Below, in pieces: positions 1-8,913 of a stretch of DNA of 64,000 nucleotides. The position numbers and the translations under genes are program-made. The notes below the pieces were generated by a model, which saw nothing but the letters and a program-made list of their open reading frames with translations, was not told the DNA's origin and did no database searches. This DNA is from Synergistaceae bacterium (GTDB lineage: Bacteria > Synergistota > Synergistia > Synergistales > Synergistaceae). The first letter of the stretch is position 1, and every line of letters starts with the position of its first letter. The stretch covers positions 1 through 64,000 of the forward strand of contig JAUNJZ010000005.1 in assembly GCA_030533085.1 (NCBI GenBank), read 5' to 3'.

Positions 1-2
1 AT

Positions 3-42
3 GTGACATTTTCTCTGAACTTTTAAGGTGACATTTTCTCTG
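3..42. repeat. two 15-bp direct repeats, IS21-type element end suspected
   Basis: GTGACATTTTCTCTG occurs at 3-17 and again at 28-42, a 25-bp period. Short repeats of this kind resemble the multiple terminal repeats I associate with IS21-family insertion sequences. The element itself would lie to the left of the window. No transposase is visible, so the family assignment is an inference. The stretch 43-207, up to the branching enzyme stop, shows no gene. Confidence 0.4.
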
Positions 43-207
43 GCTATTGACAGATATCTTCCGCTCGGCCGGCTGCATCATTTATGTAGCTGCCGTTATC
101 GTCGCCGTACCGGCGGCTATGGCCATTACGAGGCCATTGGCCGCCGTGGCTAAGCCATTATCGGAGCTTCCCCAGCGCGCGGGCCATTCAAGAATCGCCC
201 CGCGGCG

Positions 208-2151
208 TTATTTTTCTTCTTTTCCGGCAGGCTTTTTAGGATCCTTTTCCGGCTCCAGGAGCAGGCAGGCCAGCGGCGGGAGCGTCAGCTCTGCCGAGTA
301 GGGCCGGCTGTGGAAGCCTTTTTCTTCGGCTTGCACGGAGCCAAGGTTTCCAACGCCGGAGCCGCCGTATATCAGCGCGTCGCTGTTCAGCGCCTCGCGC
401 CAGCGGCCGCCTGACGACAGTCCGACGCGGTAGCCGGAGCGCGTGACCGGGGTAAAGTTGGCGGCAAGTACGAGCTGCCGTCCATTATCGTCGCGCCGTA
501 TGAAGGAGACGACTCCGGCGTCGCGGTCGCTGCAATCTATCCAGGAGAAGCCTTTATCGGAGCAGTCAAGCTTCCAGAGCTGCGGGCGCGAACGGTAGTA
601 TGCCCCAAGGTCGGCAAACCAGCGCGCTATGCCGGCGTGCCGCGGCTCGTTGAGCTGATGCCAGTCGAGGCTTTGGTCATGGTTCCATTCGCGGCTCTGG
701 CCGAATTCGCCGCCCATGAATATCAGCTTTTTGCCGGGGTGGCAGAAGAACCAGCCCAGGGCAAGACGCAGGTTGGCAGCTTTCTGCCATTCGTCTCCGG
801 GCATTTTTTCCAGCAGGGAGCATTTTCCGTAGACGACTTCGTCGTGCGAGAATGGGAGCACAAAGTTTTCCGCGTAGGCGTACCACATGCCGAAGGTCAG
901 TCTGTCATGGCAATATTTGCGGTAGATCGGGTCGCTGGAGATGTATGAGAGGAAGTCGTTCATCCAACCCATGTTCCATTTGTAGCCGAAGCCGAGGCCG
1001 CCGAGCCAGACGGGTTTCGTCACCATCGGCCATGAGGTCGATTCTTCCGCCGCGGTCATTATGCCGGGGAAGTCCTCGTATAGGGAGCAGTTCAGCTCTT
1101 TGAGGAAGTCTATCGCTTCGCAGTTTTCTTTGCCTCCGTAGCGGTTCGGCAGCCATTCGCCGTCGCGGCGGGAGTAGTCGAGGTAGAGCATCGAGGCTAC
1201 GGCGTCCACGCGCAGTCCGTCCGCGTGGTAGCGGTCGAGCCAGAAGGAGGCGGAGGATATGAGGAAGCTCCGCACTTCGCTCCGGCCATAGTTGAATATC
1301 GCGCTTTTCCAGTCAGGATGGAAGCCCTGACGAGGGTCTTCGTGCTCGTAGAGCGCGGTGCCGTCAAAGCGCGAGAGGCCGTGCGGATCCATGGGGAAGT
1401 GCGACGGGACCCAGTCCAGTATTACGCCGATGCCGGCCGCGTGCAGCGCGTCTATCAGCGCCATGAATTGCTCGGGCGAGCCGTAGCGCGATGTGGGGGC
1501 GTAGTAGCCGGTGGTCTGGTAGCCCCATGAGCCGTAGAAGGGATGTTCCATTACGGGCATAAATTCCACATGGGTAAAGCCGTTTGATTGAAGGTATGGG
1601 GGAAGTTCTTCGGCAAGTCCCAGCCAGCCCAGCGGGGCGTTGTCTTCGCCGCGTCTCCACGAACCGGCGTGCAGCTCGTATATGAGCTGCGGCGCGTCAA
1701 GTGCGTTTTTTTTCGCGCGTTCGGCCATCCACTGCGAGTCTTTCCATTGGTAGGAGGGGGCTTCGCATATTACAGAGGCGGTGGCGGGCGGCATTTCGCA
1801 GAAGAAGGCCAGCGGGTCGCTTTTTTCAAGGCGCGCCCCTTCCTGTGTCGTGACCGCGTATTTGTAGCGGCAGCCTGCCTTGGCCGAGGGGACGAAGCCC
1901 TCCCATATTCCTGAGGAGTCCCAACGCGGCGCGAGAGGGCAGCTTTCACCGTTCCATGCGTTGAAGTCTCCCATAACGGAGACGGAGCGCGCGTTCGGCG
2001 CCCAGAGGGCGAAGAGCACCCCGCGTTTTCCATCGTGCTCTGTTATGTGAGCGCCGAGAAAATCATATATCCGGCGGTGTGTGCCTTCGCGAAAAAGGTA
2101 TATGTCCTGCTCCGAGGCCAGGGTCGGGCCGTATAGGATATTGTTTTCCAT
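208..2151 (-). CDS. glgB: 1,4-alpha-glucan branching enzyme
   Basis: Makes the alpha-1,6 branches of glycogen in the cytoplasm by moving short alpha-1,4 glucan chains. An N-terminal CBM48-like domain (FALWAPNARSVSVMGDFNAW) precedes a GH13 barrel. The barrel has the nucleophile region DGLRVDAVASM (Asp near 316), an acid/base Glu in TAAEEST near 369 and a transition-state Asp in SHDEV. At 647 residues it is a short-form GlgB lacking the extra N-terminal module of some enterobacterial enzymes. I chose the ATG at 2151 because GGAGG lies 7 nt upstream; the ATG 18 nt earlier has no site. No other glycogen gene is in the window; it is divergent from the GlcD-type gene. Confidence 0.95.
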   Translation of the reverse strand: MENNILYGPTLASEQDIYLFREGTHRRIYDFLGAHITEHDGKRGVLFALWAPNARSVSVMGDFNAWNGESCPLAPRWDSSGIWEGFVPSAKAGCRYKYAVTTQEGARLEKSDPLAFFCEMPPATASVICEAPSYQWKDSQWMAERAKKNALDAPQLIYELHAGSWRRGEDNAPLGWLGLAEELPPYLQSNGFTHVEFMPVMEHPFYGSWGYQTTGYYAPTSRYGSPEQFMALIDALHAAGIGVILDWVPSHFPMDPHGLSRFDGTALYEHEDPRQGFHPDWKSAIFNYGRSEVRSFLISSASFWLDRYHADGLRVDAVASMLYLDYSRRDGEWLPNRYGGKENCEAIDFLKELNCSLYEDFPGIMTAAEESTSWPMVTKPVWLGGLGFGYKWNMGWMNDFLSYISSDPIYRKYCHDRLTFGMWYAYAENFVLPFSHDEVVYGKCSLLEKMPGDEWQKAANLRLALGWFFCHPGKKLIFMGGEFGQSREWNHDQSLDWHQLNEPRHAGIARWFADLGAYYRSRPQLWKLDCSDKGFSWIDCSDRDAGVVSFIRRDDNGRQLVLAANFTPVTRSGYRVGLSSGGRWREALNSDALIYGGSGVGNLGSVQAEEKGFHSRPYSAELTLPPLACLLLEPEKDPKKPAGKEEK

Positions 2152-2211
2152 GTCATCGCCTCCACTCATTTATGCTATTATATCCTGATATTACGAATCG
2201 GAGGTAACGCT

Positions 2212-3642
2212 ATGAGCGGCATCTTTTCTTACGGTAAGATAACTGACGAAATAATAGATGAGTTAAAGGGAAAGATAGGGACGAACAATGTCTGCGCCGA
2301 TGAGGAGAAGCTGGAGAGTTATTCCCGCGACGAGGTGCCGCAGAGCGCTTACGACAGGGAGTACCGCGCTGCTCTGCTGGTCTTTCCGGAGAGTACGGAG
2401 CATGTCAGCGAGGTGATGAAGACGGCTTCAAGGGAGCGGATTCCGGTGACGCCGCGCGGCGCTGGGACTGGGTTGTCTGGCGGCGCTTTGCCGGCTTTCG
2501 GCGGTATTGTGATGAGTTTTGAAAAGATGAACCGGATCCTGGAGCTGGATGAGGCAAATCTTACGATCACGACGGAGCCGGGTGTCGTCACGGCGGAGAT
2601 AAGCCGCATGGCGGCGCGGCACGGGCTGCTTTACGCTGGAGATCCGTGCAGCGGCGACGCCTCTTTTATCGGAGGCAATATTGCGGAGAATGCCGGCGGC
2701 AATAAGGTGATAAAGTACGGCGCGACTGGGGCGCAGCTTCTTGCTTTGGAGGTCGTGCTGGCGGACGGTTCTGTCTGCTGGTTCGGCGGGAAGAGGCGCA
2801 AGGATGTCACGGGGCTTGATTTCGTGCATTTGATGGCAGGCTCCGAGGGGGTGCTGGCGATAATCACGAAGGCGATTCTCAGACTGATGCCGGCGCCGCG
2901 CCACAGCGTCGATTTGCTGGCGGCTTTCCCCGACGCGGAGAGCGCTGTCGCCTTTGTTCCGCAGATCATAAAGGAGGGGGGGCTTATTCCCGCCTCTGTG
3001 GAGTTTATAGACAGGAAGGCGCTGCGTCTTGTGGCAAGCTATCTCAATACCGAGATTCCGGCCGGCGACGCCGGCGCGGCGCTGATAATCCAGCTTGAGG
3101 AGAATGACGCGGAGCTTCTTGAACGGGAGTTTGAGGAGATAGGCAAGCTCTCGCAGAGTCACGGCGCATACGAGGTTTACGTCGCCGACACGCGCGGCGC
3201 GAAGGAGCGGATATGGCAGGCGCGCAAAAATGTACCGGAGGCCGTCTCCGCCATCTATAAGCGATATACGAAGGAGGATCTGGTCGTCCCGACCGCCGAT
3301 GTTCCCGCGCTGCTTGAGCTGCTGAATGATACGGCGCGGAGCGAGGGGCTGGAGTGCGTAGCTTACGGCCATGTAGGCGACGGAAATATGCACTGTACGA
3401 TAATATCCCCGGAGTGCGGGGACTGGCACGAACGGCTGCGCGCGGCGCAGCTCAGGATATATGAAAAGCTGGTCGGCATGGGCGGAACGCTGAGCGGCGA
3501 GCATGGCATAGGCTACAAGCGCAGGGAGTATATGAAGTATTTTCTGGATGAGGCGCAGCTTGAACTTATCCGGCGCGTGAAGCTGGCCTTTGACCCGCAG
3601 AATATTCTGAATCCGGGCAAGCTGGTGGAGTGGGGAGAGTAG
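2212..3642 (+). CDS. FAD-linked 2-hydroxyacid oxidase/dehydrogenase, GlcD family
   Basis: A flavoprotein of the glycolate oxidase GlcD / D-lactate dehydrogenase family, oxidising a 2-hydroxy acid to the 2-oxo acid. The FAD-binding PCMH fold covers roughly residues 40-220, with PRGAGTGLSGG and the GSEGVLAI turn. The C-terminal FAD-oxidase domain carries HVGDGNMH and LSGEHGIG near the end. The 476-residue length is typical. The start is supported by GGAGG 7 nt before the ATG. No GlcE/GlcF or electron-transfer partner is adjacent, so acceptor and substrate (lactate, glycolate or 2-hydroxyglutarate) stay open. Confidence 0.9.
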   Translation: MSGIFSYGKITDEIIDELKGKIGTNNVCADEEKLESYSRDEVPQSAYDREYRAALLVFPESTEHVSEVMKTASRERIPVTPRGAGTGLSGGALPAFGGIVMSFEKMNRILELDEANLTITTEPGVVTAEISRMAARHGLLYAGDPCSGDASFIGGNIAENAGGNKVIKYGATGAQLLALEVVLADGSVCWFGGKRRKDVTGLDFVHLMAGSEGVLAIITKAILRLMPAPRHSVDLLAAFPDAESAVAFVPQIIKEGGLIPASVEFIDRKALRLVASYLNTEIPAGDAGAALIIQLEENDAELLEREFEEIGKLSQSHGAYEVYVADTRGAKERIWQARKNVPEAVSAIYKRYTKEDLVVPTADVPALLELLNDTARSEGLECVAYGHVGDGNMHCTIISPECGDWHERLRAAQLRIYEKLVGMGGTLSGEHGIGYKRREYMKYFLDEAQLELIRRVKLAFDPQNILNPGKLVEWGE

Positions 3643-3691
3643 GCGCGCCGCCGCTTCGACTTCGCGATATAAGCGTTTCATGAAGGATGAT

Positions 3692-3725
3692 AAAGGCCCC
3701 GCGGGAGCGGAGCCTTTATTTTTAT
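3692..3725. terminator. bidirectional terminator between convergent genes
   Basis: AAAGGC and CCGC pair with GCGG and GCCTTT around a GGGA loop, with one mismatch, followed by a T-rich run on the plus strand and preceded by A residues. It sits between two convergent genes and probably serves both. Confidence 0.7.
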
Positions 3726-3742
3726 CATGCGCGGGCGGGGCT

Positions 3743-5257
3743 TTAATCCTTTTCTATCTTCATCTTTCGCAGCTCGCGGCGGAGTATTTTGCCTGTCGGG
3801 GAGATCGGGTATTCGCTGACGAAGCCTATTTTGCGCGGCACTTTGTAGTGCGCGAGGCGCTCGCGGCAGTAATCGGTCAGCTCTTTCGCCGTGAGCTGCG
3901 CCCCATCTTTGACTATGATGAAAGCTTTGACAAGTTCTCCGGCGACTTTGTTCTTTTCGCCTACGGCGACGGCGGCGCTTACGGCAGGGTGTCTGCAAAG
4001 CACAGCTTCGACTTCCTGCGGGTAGACGTTGAAGCCGCTGACGATGATGATATCCGTCGCGCGGTCTACTATTTTGACATAGCCCTCTTCATCTATCCGC
4101 ACGACGTCGCCGGTGTTGAACCAGCCGTCGCGGAAGCGTTCCTTTGTGTTTTTTTCGTCGCGGAAATAGCCTGAAACGACGGAGGGGCCTTTGACCCAGA
4201 GGACGCCCTCCTGATGTATATCCAGCGGCTTTCCGTCGCGGTCGCGTATTTCGACCTGGTAGCCGGGGAAGATCTGCCCCACCGTGCCGAGTTTTCTCGC
4301 CTCTTCGGAGCGGTTGACGGCCACTACCGGCGAGCATTCGGTCAGGCCGTAGCCCTCTATGATGCCGACGCCGAGGTATTCGCGGCTGCGTTCGTCCATC
4401 TGTACGTTAAGGCGGTCTCCCCCGGTTATCACGTGGGTGATGCCTCTCAGCCGCTCATTTTTCTTGGCGAGGGCGCCCAGCAGGAAGGCCATTACCGTCG
4501 GCACCGCTATTATCCGGTTGACTCCGGCCTCTTTTATCACGCGGATGGTATTGTCAACGGGAACGAAAGAGGGTATGAGCGCCTGCTTCATCCCGTATAC
4601 GATGGAGAGCATTCCGGTCATGGTAAAGCCGAAGGTGTGGAAGTTTGGCAGGACGTTGAGGGTTACGCCGTCATCGCTGATGAGGCTGGGGACATGCTCA
4701 ATTACAGGCGAAAGGTTGCCGATTATATTTGAATGACGGCAGGGAACTGCTTTCGGCAGTCCGGAGGTTCCGGAGGTGGAGAATATCACCGCGATATCCG
4801 CCGCCTCCGCCAGACCGCCGCGCCCGCGAAAGGCCGGCAGCGGCCCCTCAAGGGGGGCGGAAACAAGCGGTATGCCCGGCAAGAAGCCGGTTTCCGCCGC
4901 TTTTTCGCAGCCGTCCGCCGTGAGCACTACGGCGTGAACGTCAAGCATTTTTATCGTGTCGGAGAGATTTACCGCGCCGGTGCGGGCGTTCAGCGGCGCT
5001 ATCGCCCCGCCGAGCCGCCAGCAGGCTATTGAAAGCGCTATGACCATCGGCGAGTTCGGCAGCAGCGCGGCGACGCGATGCCCCTCCGAGAAGCCCGAGG
5101 CGCGGAGCTTTTCTTCGCAGTCGTCGGCGAGGGCGCGCAGACGTTCCCAGCTCCACCATTCTCCCTGCCACCAGACGCAGTCTTCGCCTTTTTGGGCGTT
5201 CCAGACGGAATCGATCAGTTCATTAACACGCTTGATTGAAAAATCCACAACAGACAT
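3743..5257 (-). CDS. AMP-forming acyl-CoA ligase
   Basis: Activates a carboxylic acid to its CoA thioester through an acyl-adenylate. Family motifs are clear: the phosphate-binding loop TSGTSGLPKAVP, the adenine-site GYGLTECSPV, the TGD hinge region, the mobile C-terminal domain beginning IIIVSGFNVYPQEVEAV, and PTGKILRREL with the acyl-adenylating Lys. The 504-residue length fits medium/long-chain acyl-CoA synthetases. I chose the ATG at 5257 because AGGTGG lies 10 nt upstream; the TTG at 5266 is too close to that site. Convergent with the GlcD-type gene. Chain-length preference cannot be read. Confidence 0.9.
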   Translation of the reverse strand: MSVVDFSIKRVNELIDSVWNAQKGEDCVWWQGEWWSWERLRALADDCEEKLRASGFSEGHRVAALLPNSPMVIALSIACWRLGGAIAPLNARTGAVNLSDTIKMLDVHAVVLTADGCEKAAETGFLPGIPLVSAPLEGPLPAFRGRGGLAEAADIAVIFSTSGTSGLPKAVPCRHSNIIGNLSPVIEHVPSLISDDGVTLNVLPNFHTFGFTMTGMLSIVYGMKQALIPSFVPVDNTIRVIKEAGVNRIIAVPTVMAFLLGALAKKNERLRGITHVITGGDRLNVQMDERSREYLGVGIIEGYGLTECSPVVAVNRSEEARKLGTVGQIFPGYQVEIRDRDGKPLDIHQEGVLWVKGPSVVSGYFRDEKNTKERFRDGWFNTGDVVRIDEEGYVKIVDRATDIIIVSGFNVYPQEVEAVLCRHPAVSAAVAVGEKNKVAGELVKAFIIVKDGAQLTAKELTDYCRERLAHYKVPRKIGFVSEYPISPTGKILRRELRKMKIEKD

Positions 5258-5352
5258 AATAACCAAGCCACCTATCCCATTTCTTATGATTACATTATCC
5301 CATATTCCACAGATTTTTTCACTAAGCGGCGGAGATTATGCGCCCCCTCCGC

Positions 5353-6963
5353 TCAACGCTCTTTGTTTATCCGCACGCGGCGCTGAAATATTCCCTTGTC
5401 TCCTGCGCAGTAGACCGCCGCCATAGCCTTGTTGAGAGGCAGATGCGTGCGCGGGTCTACTGTAAGGGTGGCGTGTGTCAGCGCCAGATTTTTGGTCGCA
5501 AGCAGCGTGTGCCGTATCGCCTCGCCGCGGAAGCCCGGGGTGTTCTGCAAGGCTGAGGCTATCCATCTGACGCCGTCGTAGGCCAGTATCGCCGCAGTCA
5601 CATCTTCCGGCGGACAGTTTTCGTTGTAGAGGCCGCGGTAGTCGCTGAGAACTGAGCGTACCGGCGGGTCCAGCGCGGAGATTTCATTCAGCCACCAGCT
5701 TCCCTCTATCGCCGCCCCAGCCTCCTGAGAGGTTTTTTCTGTGTAGTCCTCGCCAAGTATCGTTTCGTTGAAGCCGGCGTTTTTCGCCTCGCGGACGATC
5801 GCGGCCGCTTCGCCTCCAACGCCGGGCAGCATCAGCAGGTCTGCCCCGCTGACGGAGAAGGCCTTCAACGCCGCGGCATGGCTGCCGCCGCGGCTGTAGG
5901 GAAGCTCCGCTACTACAGCCGCGCCGAAGCCGAGCGCCCATTTTCGCGCCGAGCGGTATATCTGCGAGGATAGTTTATCGGAGGGGTCGTAGTAGAGGGC
6001 GATTTTCTTCTTTTTCAGCGCCTGCGTCGCAAAGTAGGAGAGCATTTTGCCGCGCGCGGCGGCGTCGTTTTCAAGGCTGAATGAATAGAGGTAGGGCATT
6101 GAAAATTCGTCCAGCAGCTCTTCGCTGGGGGGAAGCGGCGAGACGGCGACCATCGGCGCTTCCATGCTTTCCGCCAGACGGGCTATTTCTGCAACCGCGC
6201 CGTCGTTGCTGCCAAGCAGCATCGCCAGGATGCTTTTGTCCTCCATGGCCTTGCCCACCGCCGCGACAGCCCCTTCAGGCGTTTCGGGCAGGTCAAAGCC
6301 GACAACCTTCAGCCTGTAGCCGCCGCGCAGAGGCCCCTGCCGGTTAATACGCTCCACCGCGAGCTGAGCCGCGCGCAGCTGCACGTGGCCAAGTCTCGCC
6401 TGCGCCCCCGACATTGGGGCGAAGAAGGCGATGCGCAGTTCGTCTCCGACAGGGGTGCGCTGGCTGCTGATCTGGAAGAAGAGTATCGCCAGCACGACGA
6501 CGGAGGCCAGCATTATAAGGCCGTTATAAATTGATTTCTGGCGCGGCAGCTTCCCGCGCGGGCGCTTTGAGATGCCGCCGCTTATTTTTTTCAGATTGCC
6601 CGGAGTGGCGACGAAGATATTGTCGCCGTCGGAGGCAGCCTCCGTATCATCATTACCGCCGTATTCCTGCTCCATCATCCAGTCTATGAGCGAGACGACG
6701 CGCTCCGCCTCTTCGCCGGTGAAGCCAAGCTGCGAGGTCAGCGCGGCGGCGCGCCCTCCCCCGCGTTTCATATATTCCTTGCGCGACGCCCTCCAGCCGC
6801 TTCTGAGAAGGTATCTGAGGGCAAAGGTCAGATGGAAAGTCTCCTCAGGGCGCGCCCCGCAGCGATCCTCAAGGAATTGCGAGAGCCTGTCAGGGTCTTC
6901 CAGTATCTTTATTCCATATGTCTCAATCAGCTCCGACAAAACGTCGCGGATATCTTCCGGCAT
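5353..6963 (-). CDS. membrane-tethered leucine/isoleucine/valine-binding-like protein with cytoplasmic helical domain
   Basis: Three parts are visible in 536 residues. Residues 1-100 form a helical cytoplasmic domain (EDPDRLSQFLEDRC, then EEAERVVSLIDW), a pattern I recognise from N-terminal domains of assorted bacterial proteins. One membrane helix lies near 146-164. The rest is a type-1 periplasmic-binding fold of the branched-chain amino acid kind (LRIAFFAPMSGAQARLGHVQLRAAQLAVERIN in two adjoining segments). There is no cleavable signal peptide, so the binding domain should stay anchored facing the periplasm. No ABC permease or ATPase is nearby, which favours a sensing or accessory role over transport. 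The start is the ATG preceded by GGGGAG with 7-nt spacing. Confidence 0.75.
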   Translation of the reverse strand: MPEDIRDVLSELIETYGIKILEDPDRLSQFLEDRCGARPEETFHLTFALRYLLRSGWRASRKEYMKRGGGRAAALTSQLGFTGEEAERVVSLIDWMMEQEYGGNDDTEAASDGDNIFVATPGNLKKISGGISKRPRGKLPRQKSIYNGLIMLASVVVLAILFFQISSQRTPVGDELRIAFFAPMSGAQARLGHVQLRAAQLAVERINRQGPLRGGYRLKVVGFDLPETPEGAVAAVGKAMEDKSILAMLLGSNDGAVAEIARLAESMEAPMVAVSPLPPSEELLDEFSMPYLYSFSLENDAAARGKMLSYFATQALKKKKIALYYDPSDKLSSQIYRSARKWALGFGAAVVAELPYSRGGSHAAALKAFSVSGADLLMLPGVGGEAAAIVREAKNAGFNETILGEDYTEKTSQEAGAAIEGSWWLNEISALDPPVRSVLSDYRGLYNENCPPEDVTAAILAYDGVRWIASALQNTPGFRGEAIRHTLLATKNLALTHATLTVDPRTHLPLNKAMAAVYCAGDKGIFQRRVRINKER

Positions 6964-7083
6964 TTTTTCACTCCCCATCTCATGTAAAAGTATACATCAA
7001 AGAGGCGGCTAAACAAAACCGGCGGCGAAAATTGTAAATTTGCCCGCTTCGTGCTATCTTACATGGATTGCGAGGTGTTGACT

Positions 7084-7626
7084 TTGAAGATAAGAGGACT
7101 GCTGCCGGATTCTGTGTTTTTTATTTTGTTTTTTCTGCTGTCGCTGGCCGTAAGCATGGCCGGCTGGCGCGTCGATTCGCTGCTTTTTCTCGACAAGGAG
7201 GAGAATATGCTTTTCTCACTCCCAATGGCCTGCGGTCAGCGTTTTACCACCGTCTATATCCACTCCGTAGAGCTGACGCCAGTCGAGGATGAATATATGG
7301 TGAAGGATGGGGCGATTTGGAGCTGGCAGGAGCGCGTCAAATCATCGAATGCAGGTATGCCCTTCCTGAAGCCGGAGCGGGGAAAATATATAAAGAGCGG
7401 CGATTGGATGATTTTTCAGGGCGGGAGGATAAGGTGGGAAAGATATCATCTGCGCGTCGGCGGGGAGCGCTTTGGGAGAAACAGGCTGATAATAGAGCCC
7501 TTCGGCGGCGCCGACCTCTACAGGGTATTCCCCGGCGAGAGGCTGACGGTCACCGCGAAGAGCGCCCCTCTGCTGTTTTCGCGCGGAATCGGAGTTGAAA
7601 AGATTTACCCGGCAGCAGGACTCTAG
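7084..7626 (+). CDS. DUF1850 domain protein
   Basis: A single N-terminal hydrophobic segment (SVFFILFFLLSLAVSM) anchors or exports an about 150-residue domain with the DUF1850 signature (TTVYIHSVELTPVEDEY, then GMPF and LIIEPF). DUF1850 proteins are commonly encoded with TAXI TRAP transporters, where they are thought to be accessory factors of unknown function. Here the gene is divergent from, and about 1.3 kb away from, the TAXI operon at 8.9-12 kb. The start is uncertain: TTG at 7084 has GAGGTG 6 nt upstream, while ATG 7063 and GTG 7051 lack a convincing site. Confidence 0.75.
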   Translation: MKIRGLLPDSVFFILFFLLSLAVSMAGWRVDSLLFLDKEENMLFSLPMACGQRFTTVYIHSVELTPVEDEYMVKDGAIWSWQERVKSSNAGMPFLKPERGKYIKSGDWMIFQGGRIRWERYHLRVGGERFGRNRLIIEPFGGADLYRVFPGERLTVTAKSAPLLFSRGIGVEKIYPAAGL

Positions 7627-7635
7627 CCGCGGCGG

Positions 7636-8556
7636 CTATAGATAAAGCTCAGCCATGAAGAGCAGGACTCCGCCGCATGAGAAGAAGACGTAAGGTGAGC
7701 CGCGATGCCCGAAGGGAAGCATAGACCAGAGGTCAAGGTAGACGGCGCGAATCGGCGGTATCAGTACCGCCTGCACGATAAAGACCTTGAGCCAGAAGAA
7801 GATAAAATCGGCAAGATACATTGAGAGTCCTGTCAATTTCATAAAGGCGCTGATGTTCCACGGCAGAAAAAGCGCGGTGATTATCGCCGGGTAGAGCGTC
7901 GAATGCACAGCGTCAAATATCCCCAGCAGGGAGACATAGCCCGACAGCTCGTCGCAGCGCCCCACGCGGCATGGAGAGATGACTGAGAGCGACATGAAGA
8001 AGAACAGCATTCCCAGCTTTCCCCAGACGTCCGTCATGTCGCTGATAGGCATCGCGGAATAGGTGCTTATATTGAATATGCTGCCCGGTATGCCGGTATT
8101 TATCACATACCACGCCATTGTGACGACGGCGACAAGGAGAGCGAAGGCGAATTTGAAGAGCATGTTTACGCGCTCTCTGTCCAGCGAGACATAGACTCGC
8201 ACCGAATATTTTTTCAATCCTCTGATGTAGAAATCCTGAGCGAGAAGCAAAAGGCCGATAATCAGAAAAAGTCCGGCTTTGGAAGAGAAGAATGGCGGAA
8301 GGGAACCCATCGGTATAAAGAGGAAGACCGCGCAGAGCGACAGGCCGGAAAGGCGAAGGGCTGCCGGTACTTCGGATGATAGGCAGAGGCTGCATCTGAT
8401 GAAAACTCTGAATAGGGCGAATATGGAAAGATGAAGATTGTTCTTATTCGTTCTGTGGAAGCACTCCTCAATCCCCATGAACAAAAGTGCAATACAGACG
8501 ATCAGGCACATAAAGGCCGCCGTTGACAACAGCATAATTATCATTTCCATTAACAT
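7636..8556 (-). CDS. orphan NuoH/EchB-like polytopic membrane protein
   Basis: About 306 residues with roughly eight hydrophobic segments. The part CRVGRCDELSGYVSLLGIF followed by LYPAIITALFLPW resembles the EYSG..ALFFLAEY..I.SALI.TLFFGGW region of respiratory complex I subunit NuoH and hydrogenase subunit EchB. A later FFWLKVFIVQAVLIPPIRA resembles the FWLKVF..L..RA segment of that family. The PFD(L/I)PEAE acidic loop of NuoH is not recognisable. No other complex I or hydrogenase subunit is in the window. The ATG at 8556 is a compromise start; a GTG at 8610 is also in frame and neither has a good ribosome site. This is a divergent homologue at best. Confidence 0.5.
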   Translation of the reverse strand: MLMEMIIMLLSTAAFMCLIVCIALLFMGIEECFHRTNKNNLHLSIFALFRVFIRCSLCLSSEVPAALRLSGLSLCAVFLFIPMGSLPPFFSSKAGLFLIIGLLLLAQDFYIRGLKKYSVRVYVSLDRERVNMLFKFAFALLVAVVTMAWYVINTGIPGSIFNISTYSAMPISDMTDVWGKLGMLFFFMSLSVISPCRVGRCDELSGYVSLLGIFDAVHSTLYPAIITALFLPWNISAFMKLTGLSMYLADFIFFWLKVFIVQAVLIPPIRAVYLDLWSMLPFGHRGSPYVFFSCGGVLLFMAELYL

Positions 8557-8860
8557 TCTCAGACCAGTCCTGTCAATGATATTTATTTGAAAAAGATGCT
8601 GAAAACCCACGCAAGCGGTTCAATTATAATTCTTTGTGCCTAAAGAGAACAGGTACAACCACAGGCGCAGTTATAACCTTACAATGAAACTTTTTTACAT
8701 GGCCGTTATAAGCGATCAAAAAGCAGACGGAACGCCCTATATTTTCCAGCCGGCGGGGCGCCGGCAATGATCCCGCCTGCAGCCACTCAGCTATATTATC
8801 AGCAAAAGCATGGATGCCGTCCTGATTTAGGCCCGTTTTTATAAAGGCCATTTTACAGAA
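8557..8860. other. gene-poor stretch
   Basis: I see no convincing gene here. A minus-strand TATAAT-like box lies near 8626-8631, upstream of the NuoH-like gene. A 75-codon open frame on the minus strand at 8624-8851 lacks a ribosome site and was not accepted. Confidence 0.4.
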
Positions 8861-8893
8861 AAAAAGAGCCGTCTTTGTTGCAAGACGGCTCTT
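8861..8893 (-). terminator. rho-independent terminator of TAXI operon
   Basis: AAGAGCCGTCTT pairs with AAGACGGCTCTT, and on the minus strand the stem runs into a string of T. It lies about 20 nt after the stop of the TAXI binding protein. Confidence 0.9.
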
Positions 8894-8913
8894 TCGGATA
8901 CATTGTTCAGACT

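Noticed and set aside
2428-3681. 417-codon open frame opposite the GlcD-type gene
   Set aside because: Complementary to a well-conserved gene; low-complexity Arg/Leu-rich composition typical of GC-rich shadow frames.
8624-8851. 75-codon open frame on the minus strand
   Set aside because: No ribosome site, no recognisable domain, and it lies between a terminator and a promoter-like region.
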